In this document: positions 37,267-46,361 of the stretch, one piece after another
Position numbering within the stretch: the stretch's first letter is position 1
Layout: each line of letters starts with the position of its first letter
NCBI RefSeq assembly: GCF_900115125.1
Contig: NZ_FOVJ01000007.1
Coordinates: 62,001 to 126,000 of the forward strand
From: Nitrosospira briensis
GTDB lineage: Bacteria > Pseudomonadota > Gammaproteobacteria > Burkholderiales > Nitrosomonadaceae
Reading direction: 5' to 3'
DNA length: 64,000 nt
Notes under the pieces: generated by a model
Seen by the model: the letters and a program-made list of their open reading frames with translations, nothing else
Told to the model about the DNA's origin: nothing
The model's database searches: none
Made by a program: the position numbers and the translations under genes

Positions 37267-37389
37267 TGGGTTTTTGCCTCATCCGTTTAGAGCGCGTGTG
37301 ACAAAGAAGGGCGGATGATAGAAACGGCGGGATGGGCTTTGGGAAAGCGAGGACCGGTTATGGTTTCAAACGTGGCTACCCTTTGATGC

Positions 37390-37572
37390 CTATTTGGACG
37401 GTTGCGTACTCCTCTTCTCCTTGGCGATCGGGTTCTGCAAGGTGTAGCCTTTTTCTTTCATTTTGTATCCGCCATATGCGCCCGCTCCTCCCGCCACCAC
37501 ATACCAGCAGCCCGAGAGCATCGGAAGGATGGTCAGGAGCATAACCAGGGAAATTATTCTCTTCATTTTCAT
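37390..37572 (-). CDS. Small lipoprotein
   Basis: A 60-residue protein from the ATG at 37572 (a longer frame starts at 37602). MKMKRIISLVMLLTILPMLSGC is a lipoprotein signal with Cys as the lipidation site. A Gly-rich segment (VVAGGAGAYGGYKMKEKGY) and a short polar tail follow. It resembles short, uncharacterised glycine-rich lipoproteins. It lies between the SEL1 gene and a glycine-zipper lipoprotein gene. Confidence 0.7.
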   Translation of the reverse strand: MKMKRIISLVMLLTILPMLSGCWYVVAGGAGAYGGYKMKEKGYTLQNPIAKEKRSTQPSK

Positions 37573-37785
37573 CGCAATTTTTCTGAAAGACGGAAAAAAC
37601 AAATAGCCGTGGAATTTATCCTATGAGACAGAAGGTTGTCAATTTTGTCATCCAGGATGCTTATTTTCCGTTAAGGACTCAGCAGAGAGGAGAAATCAGG
37701 GGAAAGACGACACCGTCCGAGGCAATCAATGCAATCTCGGGCATACTGAATCATTCGGACCGGAATAAATTCTGGAGGAAACATC

Positions 37786-38247
37786 ATGGTTGAAACACCG
37801 ATCTCTGTCGCATGGTTCAGGCGGTTGACCGTAATAGCCCTGGTCATGCTCCTGGCCGCCTGCCAGTCTAATGAAACACGACGTTTTGGCGGCATCCTCG
37901 GCAGCGTCGCCGGCTCTATCGGGGGAAGCTATCTTGGCAGCTATCTCGGCGGCGGTACAGCGGGCCGCATACTGGGCGCAGTCGCCGGGGGCGTAGGTGG
38001 ATATTACCTTGGCTCCGAAATCGGAGGTCATCTTGGCAAGGACGACCAGCGACGAATGGCCGAGACTTCGCAGCAGGCATACGAAACCAACCAGACGCAA
38101 ACCTTCACCAATCCCGATAGCGGCGTGAGGGGTAAAGCAGAAATCGTCGGATCAGCGGAAGGCCGGGAATGCAAGATTATCAGGCAAACGGTTGTGCTCA
38201 AAGACGGAAAAACGGTTACCGAGGATGTGAAAAGCTGCAAGGAGTAG
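37786..38247 (+). CDS. Glycine-zipper (2TM) surface-antigen-like lipoprotein
   Basis: A 153-residue lipoprotein. The signal segment ends in the lipobox LLAAC (about residues 22-26). A glycine-zipper region follows (GGILGSVAGSIGGSYLGSYL and GRILGAVAGGVGGYYLGSEI), as in 17-kDa surface antigens and SlyB/OsmB-type envelope proteins. A C-terminal domain with a cysteine pair (RECKIIRQTV...VKSCKE) resembles the 17-kDa antigen tail. It probably stabilises the envelope. It is preceded by a GGAGG ribosome site. Confidence 0.85.
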   Translation: MVETPISVAWFRRLTVIALVMLLAACQSNETRRFGGILGSVAGSIGGSYLGSYLGGGTAGRILGAVAGGVGGYYLGSEIGGHLGKDDQRRMAETSQQAYETNQTQTFTNPDSGVRGKAEIVGSAEGRECKIIRQTVVLKDGKTVTEDVKSCKE

Positions 38248-38386
38248 AGGTGAGCGACCAGATGGAGTCGCCACTGCTATATCTGATCAGCTGGCCGCCT
38301 CCCTCCTGTCGAGACAAAATTCGATAAAAGGTGTTCGGCCCCCATTTTCTGCAGCTCGCTTAGAGGCGTCTCGCTAACCGCGGATA

Positions 38387-39043
38387 TCAGGCCCCGTACC
38401 AAAGCACTGCAATGAAATGGCATGTGGTACCGGCTATAACAAACAGATGCCAGATAAAGTGCCCGTAAAGCAGCCGCGAATCCGTTGCGAAAAAGACTAC
38501 GCCGACTGTATAAGACAAGCCACCTGCCACCAGCCAGGAGAGCCCGGCGGGTGGTATCCTGGCAGATAGCGGTTCAATCGCAACCACGACAAGCCACCCC
38601 ATCAGTAGATAAAGGCCGGTTGAGAGCACAGGATGCGGCCTCTTGGCGAATACCTTCAGCGCCACCCCCGCTATGGCAAGAGACCAGACCACCCCAAAAA
38701 GTGTCCAACCCCATGCACCACGCAGCACGCCAAGCGTAAATGGTGTGTACGTACCAGCGATAAGAAGAAAGATCGCGGAATGCTCGAAAGTCCGAAAAAT
38801 CAGCTTGGTCTTGCCTGCCGGAAAGGCGTGATAGAGGGTGGAGGAAAGGTAGAGGAGTATGGTGGTCGCCGAGAAGAGGCATGTGCCGATCAGGAATCCA
38901 GTGTTCGCGTGGCTTGCTGCGTGCATGATGAGAAAAGGACCGCCGACGAATGCGGCAATCAGCGCTATACCGTGGCTGATGCTGTTCGCGATTTCTTCCC
39001 CTCGCGATTGCTCACGTATGGGGCCAGCAAGCAAAATGCGCAT
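38387..39043 (-). CDS. Hemolysin III family membrane protein (PAQR-like)
   Basis: A 218-residue inner-membrane protein with seven hydrophobic segments and the family's metal-site residues: EEIANSISHGIALI near the N-terminus, STLYHAFPAGK in the middle, and HFIWHLFVIAGTTCHFIAVL near the end (the conserved Ser, Asp/His set of the PAQR/hemolysin III fold). Relatives affect membrane lipid homeostasis; haemolytic activity is not implied. It is a single minus-strand gene. Confidence 0.92.
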   Translation of the reverse strand: MRILLAGPIREQSRGEEIANSISHGIALIAAFVGGPFLIMHAASHANTGFLIGTCLFSATTILLYLSSTLYHAFPAGKTKLIFRTFEHSAIFLLIAGTYTPFTLGVLRGAWGWTLFGVVWSLAIAGVALKVFAKRPHPVLSTGLYLLMGWLVVVAIEPLSARIPPAGLSWLVAGGLSYTVGVVFFATDSRLLYGHFIWHLFVIAGTTCHFIAVLWYGA

Positions 39044-39436
39044 GCCAGTTCCTTTCTGTTTCGTGCTTTTGACTACGCCCTAAATTTTAAGGTACTAAGA
39101 TTGTTCAGATGTATCAAGAGATAGATAGTCTGAAAGCAGCATCGATCTGAAAAATCAAATCCTGATCCTGCACGCTACTCCGTGCATATCAATTTTCATT
39201 TTTATCTCCCTCTGAAAATTCAACATCTATAGTTTTTGAGTGGTAGCTTTTAGGAGGTCCTTCGAGTGAGGAATGGGTCAACGCGCGCCCTTTTTTCTCG
39301 TTCTCCCAGAAACGACCGCTTGCAAGAGCCTCGCGTGAGCGCCATGATTGCCATGCCCGAGCTCTAAAATATCCGCGCTCAGGATCCGGTGTACCTTAAA
39401 TTGACGCCGATCTGTCACCTTGGTAGTCGCCTTGGC
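39044..39436. other. 393-base gap without a gene
   Basis: I see no gene, strong hairpin or repeat. The start of the hemolysin III gene faces into it, so its promoter should be at the left end. Confidence 0.4.
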
Positions 39437-39742
39437 TTAGAGGAATAAACAGATAATCGTATTAGCAAACGCAAGTCCGCAGATTCCGATTGTGCCATAG
39501 CGAATGCGTCGGGAAGTTTCCCCGTCAAATATCAAGGTCAAGCCGGTAATTACCACACCCATCATAAGAATCCAACCCGCCCAGAAGGAAGTGACCTGGC
39601 ACCAGTTTTCATCCGGAGTTTCCCACGGTGTACTGGCAGCCGATGCAGGAAATACCGGGCTAGCAACCAGAGCCAGGCAAATTGCCAGAACAATCATGGC
39701 AAAGTGCACAGAATCATGTTTGACTATCATTTGTCCCCCCAT
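39437..39742 (-). CDS. Small exported two-membrane-segment protein, VirB2/TrbC-like layout
   Basis: A 101-residue protein with a signal sequence (about residues 10-36, ending SAA), a short hydrophilic part containing one Cys, and two hydrophobic segments (FWAGWILMMGVVITGLTLIF and GTIGICGLAFANTIICLFL) separated by DGETSRRIRY. The layout (signal peptide then two helices joined by a short polar loop) is that of VirB2/TrbC pilins, but no other conjugation gene is in the window. The assignment is structural analogy only; it may simply be a hypothetical membrane protein. Confidence 0.55.
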   Translation of the reverse strand: MGGQMIVKHDSVHFAMIVLAICLALVASPVFPASAASTPWETPDENWCQVTSFWAGWILMMGVVITGLTLIFDGETSRRIRYGTIGICGLAFANTIICLFL

Positions 39743-40244
39743 AAGTTATATACATTACCCTCATTATTATTCCTTTTCTTAGGTTTGGATTCCAAGAACT
39801 ATGCAGCGCACATAGTTCATCCAATTTTGACCGCTACTATATAGCCGTCCCAATGTATCGGGCTTTCCGCTTCTACTAATAGCTTTCAGCAGTTTGGGCG
39901 TTTTTATGGAAGGCGCACCAACACCCCGCTTCCTTTTTATCCGTATTGAACAAGCAGGCTAACAGCTTTTTTTGTTAATCTGCGTCGCGCCTGCACCATA
40001 ATTTACCTCGACAACTTCCCCTTCGATTGCCTTGGCTTCAATGCCAAAGCTCCTCGATGTCCCGATGCAGTCTACACCAGCAGTAAGATTTTCTGAATCC
40101 TTTAGGCCATTCTACTGAAACTCGTCATTATCCTAGCTTATCCGAGGGAGTCGTTTCGAGAAATGGTTTTGGGAGGTAGAAACATGGCAAATGGGGTTTT
40201 TCTTTCCACAATCTACCTCTAATAAACGACCGTTTTAAGGAAAT

Positions 40245-40278
40245 CACCGAAGCCTACGGAGCACCGAAGCCTACGGAG
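40245..40278. repeat. Exact 17-base tandem duplication
   Basis: CACCGAAGCCTACGGAG occurs twice, back to back, without mismatch. The region carries no supported gene. Confidence 0.9.
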
Positions 40279-40464
40279 GATCAACGCTCTTTCCGATCTG
40301 TTTCCCCCAAGCTTTGCATGAGTTAGTCGTGGTGATCTTACAAGCGGTATGGCTCCCGCTAATCTGAGACTCTGTCATCCTTACATCCTAAATACCCACA
40401 CAGAGGCTCAGGTGTACCTTGGTACAGTGGCGAATACTGCTGAGGTCGATAATAATAACGAGTT

Positions 40465-40487
40465 ATGGTACGGCTTTCTCGTACCAT
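40465..40487. repeat. Perfect 8-bp inverted repeat
   Basis: ATGGTACG and CGTACCAT pair around a 7-base loop. A related perfect palindrome (TGTACC-TT-GGTACA) lies at 40413-40426 and another (ACGGAG/CTCCGT) at 40610-40621. Confidence 0.7.
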
Positions 40488-40797
40488 ACCGTGGCATTCG
40501 GGGTTCTCCGGATTTTAATCGTAGTACCTCCGGCTTTATGACGTCCTGTTGTACCGTTAGGGATGGCTTCTCACGGAGCGTCGGCACCCGACCAGTCTTT
40601 TAATAGGTAACGGAGCTCCGTCGATGTTAAAAGTTAAAACTTTTCTTGGTGGCCGTAGATCTCGCCAACACATTTATTTGCTTTCTTATGCCACCTCCTA
40701 CATATCCTGGGTGACATACAGCGACGCCACCTACTGTAGAGCTTTGAGTGACGACTGAGCTGCGAAAGTGCGGTACAAAAACAAGAGGGTACAAAGA

Positions 40798-43700
40798 ATG
40801 AACGAGGCCGCACCGCGTGTACTCGACCTATTAACGTATATTGAGCAAGTCGAGAAACTAAAAACTAAACCGGCGTTCTCGGTTCCAACCGAGTATTTTT
40901 GTGCTTACCAGCACGAGCTCAGGGGGCTTCCGGAACTGCAATTTAACCTTTAGGCGGACGGCGGCGATGTGTGGCTACGCGTGCCCAGGTTACAGGAAAT
41001 TCCTGCACCTGAGATCGATGAGAAGCTAAAGCCATGGGTCACGTTACCTAAGAGTCCAGAAAAAACTCCTGAGCTAAAGAGCGAGTGTCCGACGTACGAC
41101 GGCAAACGTGAAACCGGTCATGAGCAGCTTGATAGCCATCCGGAAGTCAAAGAGCTATTCGACTGGTATGTCGAAAACCAGTGGGAGCCTTGGGCAGCAG
41201 CGGAATGGCCACGCCGTAAGGCCATCACTCGCTACAATCAATTGTTCTCACTGCAGCAAGCCATTTTGGCGGACGGCGCAGAAACGCCTCTTGAACTTGT
41301 ATGGGGTATTGGTTATGCCGCCTGGAAGAAGGACGGGTTCGCGACAGCCGTAAAGCACCCGCTTCTGGTTCAGTCCTGTGAAATTTCTCTAAATGAAAGG
41401 ACCTTCGAGCTCGAGATCCGGCCGCGCGACGTCGAGCCTCGTTTAGAAGCGGACTGCTATGCCGAGATGGAGTTGGCTGGTGTCCCGCAACTCGATTCTT
41501 TCTGGAAAAGTACGAGCGCCGCCCGCGCGGACCGGATCAACCCATTTGAGATATCGACTTTCGAGGGCTTGCTGAAGGCAGCTGTCGGTTACCTGGATCC
41601 GTCTGGAGCTTACGAGGATCGCTTCGATGACGTCACCCCATCAATACCGAGTGACAAGCTCAAGATTACGAATACATGGGTCCTATTTGGACGTAAACGC
41701 TCGGCCGACATCTTTCTCGAAGACATTCGGCGCTTAAAGAAGAGCGTAGAAGCAGCGACAAGTATGCCAAGCGTCATTCGAAGCTTTGTCGAGCATGGTG
41801 ATTCTACTGTACGGGTTAGGCCCGAGCAGCCGTTTCGAGGGCTCTCATCAAGCGGCAGCCAATCGTGCACCTCGGAGCTTTACTTCCCAATGCCTTACAA
41901 CGACGAGCAGGTTTCCATCGTCCAGAAGTTGGAGAGTAATGACGGAGTTGTAGTGCAAGGCCCGCCGGGAACTGGCAAGACCCATACCATTGCGAATGTC
42001 ATTTGCCATTACCTTGCCCAAGGCAAGCGTGTTCTGGTGACCTCGAAGGGCGAGTCCGCACTGGCCGTGCTCCGAGATAAGCTACCTGAACGTATTCGGC
42101 CGCTTAGCGTTGCGCTGCTTTCGGACGAGCGCGATGGCATGAAGCAGTTCGAGCACTCAATTCAAACCATCGCATCGGGCGTGGCGTCCATGAATCCGCT
42201 GCGTGCTGACGCTGCCATTGCGACTGCAGAGGTGAAGCTAAATCAGCTCCACGCGAAGATTGCGAATGTGGATCAAACGGTAGCCACGTACGCCGCCAAG
42301 CACATGAGCAACTACTCTTTTCAGGGAAAAGAGGTGTCCCCCGAGGAGATGGCAAAGCTCGTTCTGGAAAATGCTCAAGGACATCAGTGGTTTGATGATG
42401 AGCCAGCAGCAGCCGTAGAAGGCAAATTGCCTTTTGACGATACTGACATCAATGCCCTACGGCAGGCTCGGCTGAAAGTTGGCGGTGATCTCGGCTACTT
42501 GGCGTCGTCCCTGCCCGCCCCGGACGAGTTCCCTGCATGGTCGGATCTTCTCGCGCTGCACTTCGACCTGAGAAAGGCGCGAGCTATTGATGCAAACGTC
42601 ACGCAGGGGAACATACTAGGATTAGTGGATACGCGGCTGGAAACCTTCGAGAAGGCCCAGAAGCTGGTCGTGTTTTTAGACGACCGTGCTGCACTAAAGG
42701 CGAAGATCGCTGGAATACATCAGCCATGGATTGACGCCTTGGGGGGGCATATAGCGGACATGCGGCCGAACGATCCTCTATTAAGCGCTCTGCTTCAGCT
42801 ATGCCAAGACATCGGGGCGCTGGAAAGCGCTCGGCGTGAACTACTTGTCAAAGCCATAGAAATTCCGGCTGAAGCTGAATTACAAGAAGATTTCAATGAG
42901 GCAATCTCGCGGCTGGTCAAGGGTAAGACCGCATTTGCCCTGCCCTTTGGAAAAAGCGAGACGCGAAAACTTCTTCAATCAGTCACGATACTCGGTATTT
43001 CGCCAGCTTCCAGCGAAGACTGGGAACTCGTCCATCGTAAGATAGTCTGGCGCAACAATGCTCGAAGAGCGGTGGCACGTTGGAATGCAATGTCTGTAGA
43101 GCTTGGGCTAGAATCCGCCGGCGGAACCGTAGAGGCGGGTTTCAAAATGGTTGTGCAAGCTCAAAGCTATATCGAGGACGTCCACCGACTTATCGTTGAC
43201 TTCGACGCCAAACTTCACGAGAGACTTCAAGAAGTATTTGGCAAGAAAGTGGCGGACAAAATGTGGGACGGGCAAGAGCCCTTTCTTATGGCGGTATCGG
43301 GCAGTCTCCACGCGCATGTTGACAAGGGGCGGCTAGCGTACGCGACGAAGCGCGTCCAAGAGTTGCTGCGCAAGCTTGACGGCCGAACTGGTTGTATCGT
43401 AGATAATTTTTATAGTTTCCTAGCGGAGTCACTTGGGTGCAGTTTGGCCGAGGAATCAATCCTGCAAAGTACTTGGCATCTTCTTCAAGCCGATTTGTTG
43501 AGATTGACGAGCTTCCGCCCAGCATTCGACGAAATCAACAGAATGGCTGCTGTGCTGGAAGCTGCTGGCGCTAAAAAATGGGCCTCACGTGTTCGCACGT
43601 TGCCCGCCATGCCCGACTGTGATCCGACAATTCCAGCTACATGGCTCGACGCGTGGAACTGGCGTCAAGCCGTGCTTTTTCTTGAACGCATAGACGACCA

Positions 43701-45270
43701 CCAAAAGCTTCGTGATTTATTCGAAGAGCGTCAAACCCTGACAAGCGCATTAGCGCGTACGTATCAAGATCTCGTCGCGGAAAAGACTTGGCTGGGTGTC
43801 TTCAATAACTCCCCGGATCGGGTGCGTCAATCGCTGCAAAAATACTTGACAGCCGTTCGCGCTATTGGAAAAGGGACAGGATCTAAGGCTGGAATGTATC
43901 GCAGGGACGCGAGATATGCGATGGCAGATGCGTACTCTGCAGTTCCTTGTTGGGTTCTCCCGGAGTGGAGAATTGCTGAGACAATACCTGCGGAGATTGG
44001 GCTGTTCGATCTTGTGGTGATTGATGAAGCATCGCAATCAGATATTTGGGCTTTGCCAGCTTTGCTACGCGGGAAGAAGCTGCTCGTAGTTGGAGATCAC
44101 AAGCAAGTCTCGCCTTCTGCTGTTGGCCTTGCGACTCAAGCAATTCAAGGTCTTCGGACCCGATACTTAAGCGATCAGCCACACGGCCCGTATATGACCC
44201 CCGAACGGTCAATCTATGACTTGGCTCAAGTAGTCTTCGCCGGTAATTCGGTCATGCTTAAGGAACATTTCCGTTGCGTGCCGGCCATTATCGAATTCTC
44301 GAACCGTGAGTTCTACGAAGGCGACATTAAAGCCCTGCGGTTGCCCAAAGCCAACGAGCGACTCGATCCGCCGCTTGTCGATGTTTATGTAAAGGGAGGC
44401 TTTCGGAAGGGTGACGTAAACCCGGCAGAGGCGAAGGCGATTGTAGATGAGATTGAGACAATTATCGCTAACGACCAGTTCACTGGGCGGAGTATCGGAG
44501 TGGTGACACTGCTCGGCACCGCACAGGCGGCTCACATTCAGGAACTGGTTACAAGCCGTATTTCACCGATTGACCTGGTCACAAGAAGGATTGCAGTTGG
44601 CCCCCCGCCGGTGTTTCAAGGTCGTGAGCGGGACATCATGCTGGTATCAATGGTACTGGGACCAGATGATCGTGCTGCACAGAACAGACCCGATATGTAT
44701 CAACGCTTCAACGTTGCTCTATCTCGAGCCCGTGACCGAATGTATTTGTTCAGGTCAGTGATGGAAACGACATTTAGAGAGGACACACTGAATTCACGCC
44801 TTATCCGCCACTTCCGGCAGCCGTTTCGACAGGATGCTGAAAAAGTGCAAGCGCTGCGTGAGAAATGCGAATCGGGCTTCGAGTTCGAGATGTTCGATGA
44901 ACTCCTCAAGCGAGGGTATCGAGTTCAGCCTCAGGTTCCTTGCGGCGGATATCGGATCGACTTTGTCGTTGAGGGAAACGAAGGTCGGCGCCTCGCAATC
45001 GAATGCGACGGCGACAAGTTCCATGAACCGGGTCAATGGGCCGATGACATGGCACGCCAGCGCGTTCTCGAGCGTGCAGGGTGGACCTTCTGGCGATGCT
45101 TTGCTTCGAGCTTCGTGCGCCGGAGAGGAGAGGTCATGGGTGATCTGCTAAAGACGCTATCGCGGCTGTGTATTGAGCCGCTGGGGGCGGAGTCAGTTGA
45201 CAATACAGTGTGGGTGCATACTAAGGAAGCGGACCCATTTAACGTCGAAGAAAAGCAGGAGGTCGGATAA
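40798..45270 (+). pseudogene. SF1 helicase with C-terminal Vsr/DUF559-like nuclease, interrupted by TAG
   Basis: A 1490-codon frame from the ATG at 40798 (AGAGGG ribosome site) that carries one in-frame TAG at 40951-40953, codon 52. The sequence on both sides of it (ELQFNL...ADGGDVWLR) reads as one conserved N-terminus, so a CAG-to-TAG change is likely. A GTG at 40969 could restart translation and give 1433 residues. The rest is intact. Walker A GPPGTGKTHT is near 387, DEAD-like VVIDEASQSD near 1071, and motif VI ALSRARDRMYLF near 1305. A Vsr/DUF559-type nuclease follows, RIDFVVEG then AIECDGDKFHE (about 1385-1410). Such helicase-nuclease fusions are typical of phage-defence islands. It is followed 2 bases later by a small partner gene. 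Confidence 0.8.
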
Positions 45271-45272
45271 TA

Positions 45273-45910
45273 ATGTCGCGGTCCCTGATGCGACATACCA
45301 TCGCCGAACTGGAACAACTGTTCGACGCGTTGAAAACAGATCCCAAAACGCTTAAAGCGTGGAGGAAGAACTGCAGCACCGGCATATGCCGCGTGCCGTT
45401 GCGCTTTTAGCCAAAGTTCAAGAAACTCTGGAGATTTTGAAAGGAGTGAAAGCAGTCTCCGGTACCAATACTGCCTCTGAGCCCACCATTGTTCCGGGTT
45501 CAGGCAAACAGGATTTGAATCTGCAGCCCGATCTGTGGTGCGGGCAATCGACTCCAGTACTGCAAATTGCTCCCAAACTTGCAGTAGTTCAGCAGAAAGT
45601 TATTCGGCCAGATAATCGCCCTGAATCATCGCTCGAAACTTTGGCCCCCTCACGAGACCGCGGAGACGCTACCGGTGCAAACCGCGGGATGAGCGTTGAC
45701 GAGGCCTATAAAATCCTAAAGGCGACCTCATCTTCCACTTGGGAGGCCATTGAACAAGCCCGGAGGCAAATAGTGCAACAGGCACACCCAGAGCTGCTCG
45801 CGGCGCTTGGCTCGGCACAACGTGCCGATGTTGAAGCAAAGGCTAAAAGGGCTAACGCGGCTTCTGCGGTTCTTCGTCAGTCAAGAATCGCAAGCTTCAG
45901 CGGCGTATGA
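45273..45910 (+). pseudogene. Degenerate J-domain protein, one frameshift
   Basis: The ATG at 45273 follows the helicase stop by 2 bases and opens MSRSLMRHTIAELEQLFDAL. Near 45358 the frame must change by one base to continue as EEELQHRHMPRAVALLAKVQ, the frame that then runs to 45910. The rebuilt protein of about 212 residues has a disordered middle. Its C-terminal region looks like a J-domain (SVDEAYKILKATSSSTWEAI, then RRQIVQQAHPELL) in which the catalytic HPD is HPE, so Hsp70 stimulation is doubtful. No classical slippery heptamer is seen at the junction, which favours mutation over programmed frameshifting. It is coupled to the helicase gene. Confidence 0.6.
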
Positions 45911-46156
45911 ACAACAGAAATTAGCTAAGTAGACAAGAACTTTGAGATAGGAGTTGGAGCAAATCAGATCAATCTGGATGATATTTTGGTTTCGATGAAT
46001 GCTCCACCATGTTGTTTGAACTTATGATCGGTGGACCGTCTTGGCAATAGCAAGCAAGAAGAGTCGTTGGAACTGGGGGTCAGAAGGCGACGTCCATACA
46101 TTCTGGAATTTCGGTAAGGGGATGAAAACCCGTAAACGCTAAAACCTCATGGATAT

Positions 46157-46201
46157 TGGCGCCCTAAACACGAATCGAACGTGTGACCTACCCCTTAGGA
46201 G
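46157..46201. repeat. att site: 45-base copy of tRNA-Arg 3' end
   Basis: It matches 56079-56123, the 3' half of the intact tRNA-Arg(CCT) including the encoded CCA complement and T-arm, with a single mismatch (A at 46166, G at 56088). It marks the distal attachment site of the 46.2-56.1 kb element. About 53 bases on its left side (46104-46156) also resemble the bases left of the tRNA copy (56024-56078), which is the sign of a second element in tandem. Confidence 0.93.
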
Positions 46202-46332
46202 AAGGACGTTTCCCCCATTTATCTCTGTTGATCTTTATTCTGTAAATGTAGCATCCTTAACTCTAACAGCAGGTTAGATAAGTCTGGCCTCGTTGTGGCG
46301 TTGATAGTTGTTCCGCTATCTACTGCAATCCC

Positions 46333-46352
46333 GGTTACAAATCGGTTACAAA
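46333..46352. promoter_or_regulatory. Paired GGTTACAAA repeats, probable integrase arm sites
   Basis: Two GGTTACAAA copies begin at 46333 and 46344, spaced 11 bases, ten bases before the integrase ATG. The same motif pair with the same spacing occurs at the other end of the element. Confidence 0.55.
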
Positions 46353-46361
46353 ATTCGGTCC

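Larger units (their letters stand above)
39743..40797. other. 1-kb gene-free region with a tandem repeat and hairpins
   Basis: No gene is supported; an 84-codon frame at 40349-40603 has no domain. It contains a 17-base exact tandem repeat (40245-40278) and, between 40400 and 40625, several perfect palindromes (40413-40426, 40465-40487, 40610-40621) that share GGTACC-like arms. It probably spans the left part of an integrated element next to the helicase gene. Confidence 0.45.
45911..46361. other. Element junction: att copy and integrase upstream region
   Basis: No gene is seen. It holds the right end of the left element, the 45-base tRNA-Arg att copy (46157-46201), and two GGTTACAAA repeats (46333-46352) just before the integrase start. 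Confidence 0.7.

Noticed and set aside
40349-40603. 84-codon frame in the palindrome-rich stretch
   Set aside because: No domain, no clear ribosome site, and the palindromes give a better explanation of the sequence structure.
45340-45365. Programmed frameshift between the J-like gene segments
   Set aside because: No X XXY YYZ slippery heptamer in the right frame and no evident downstream structure; a simple base loss is more likely.
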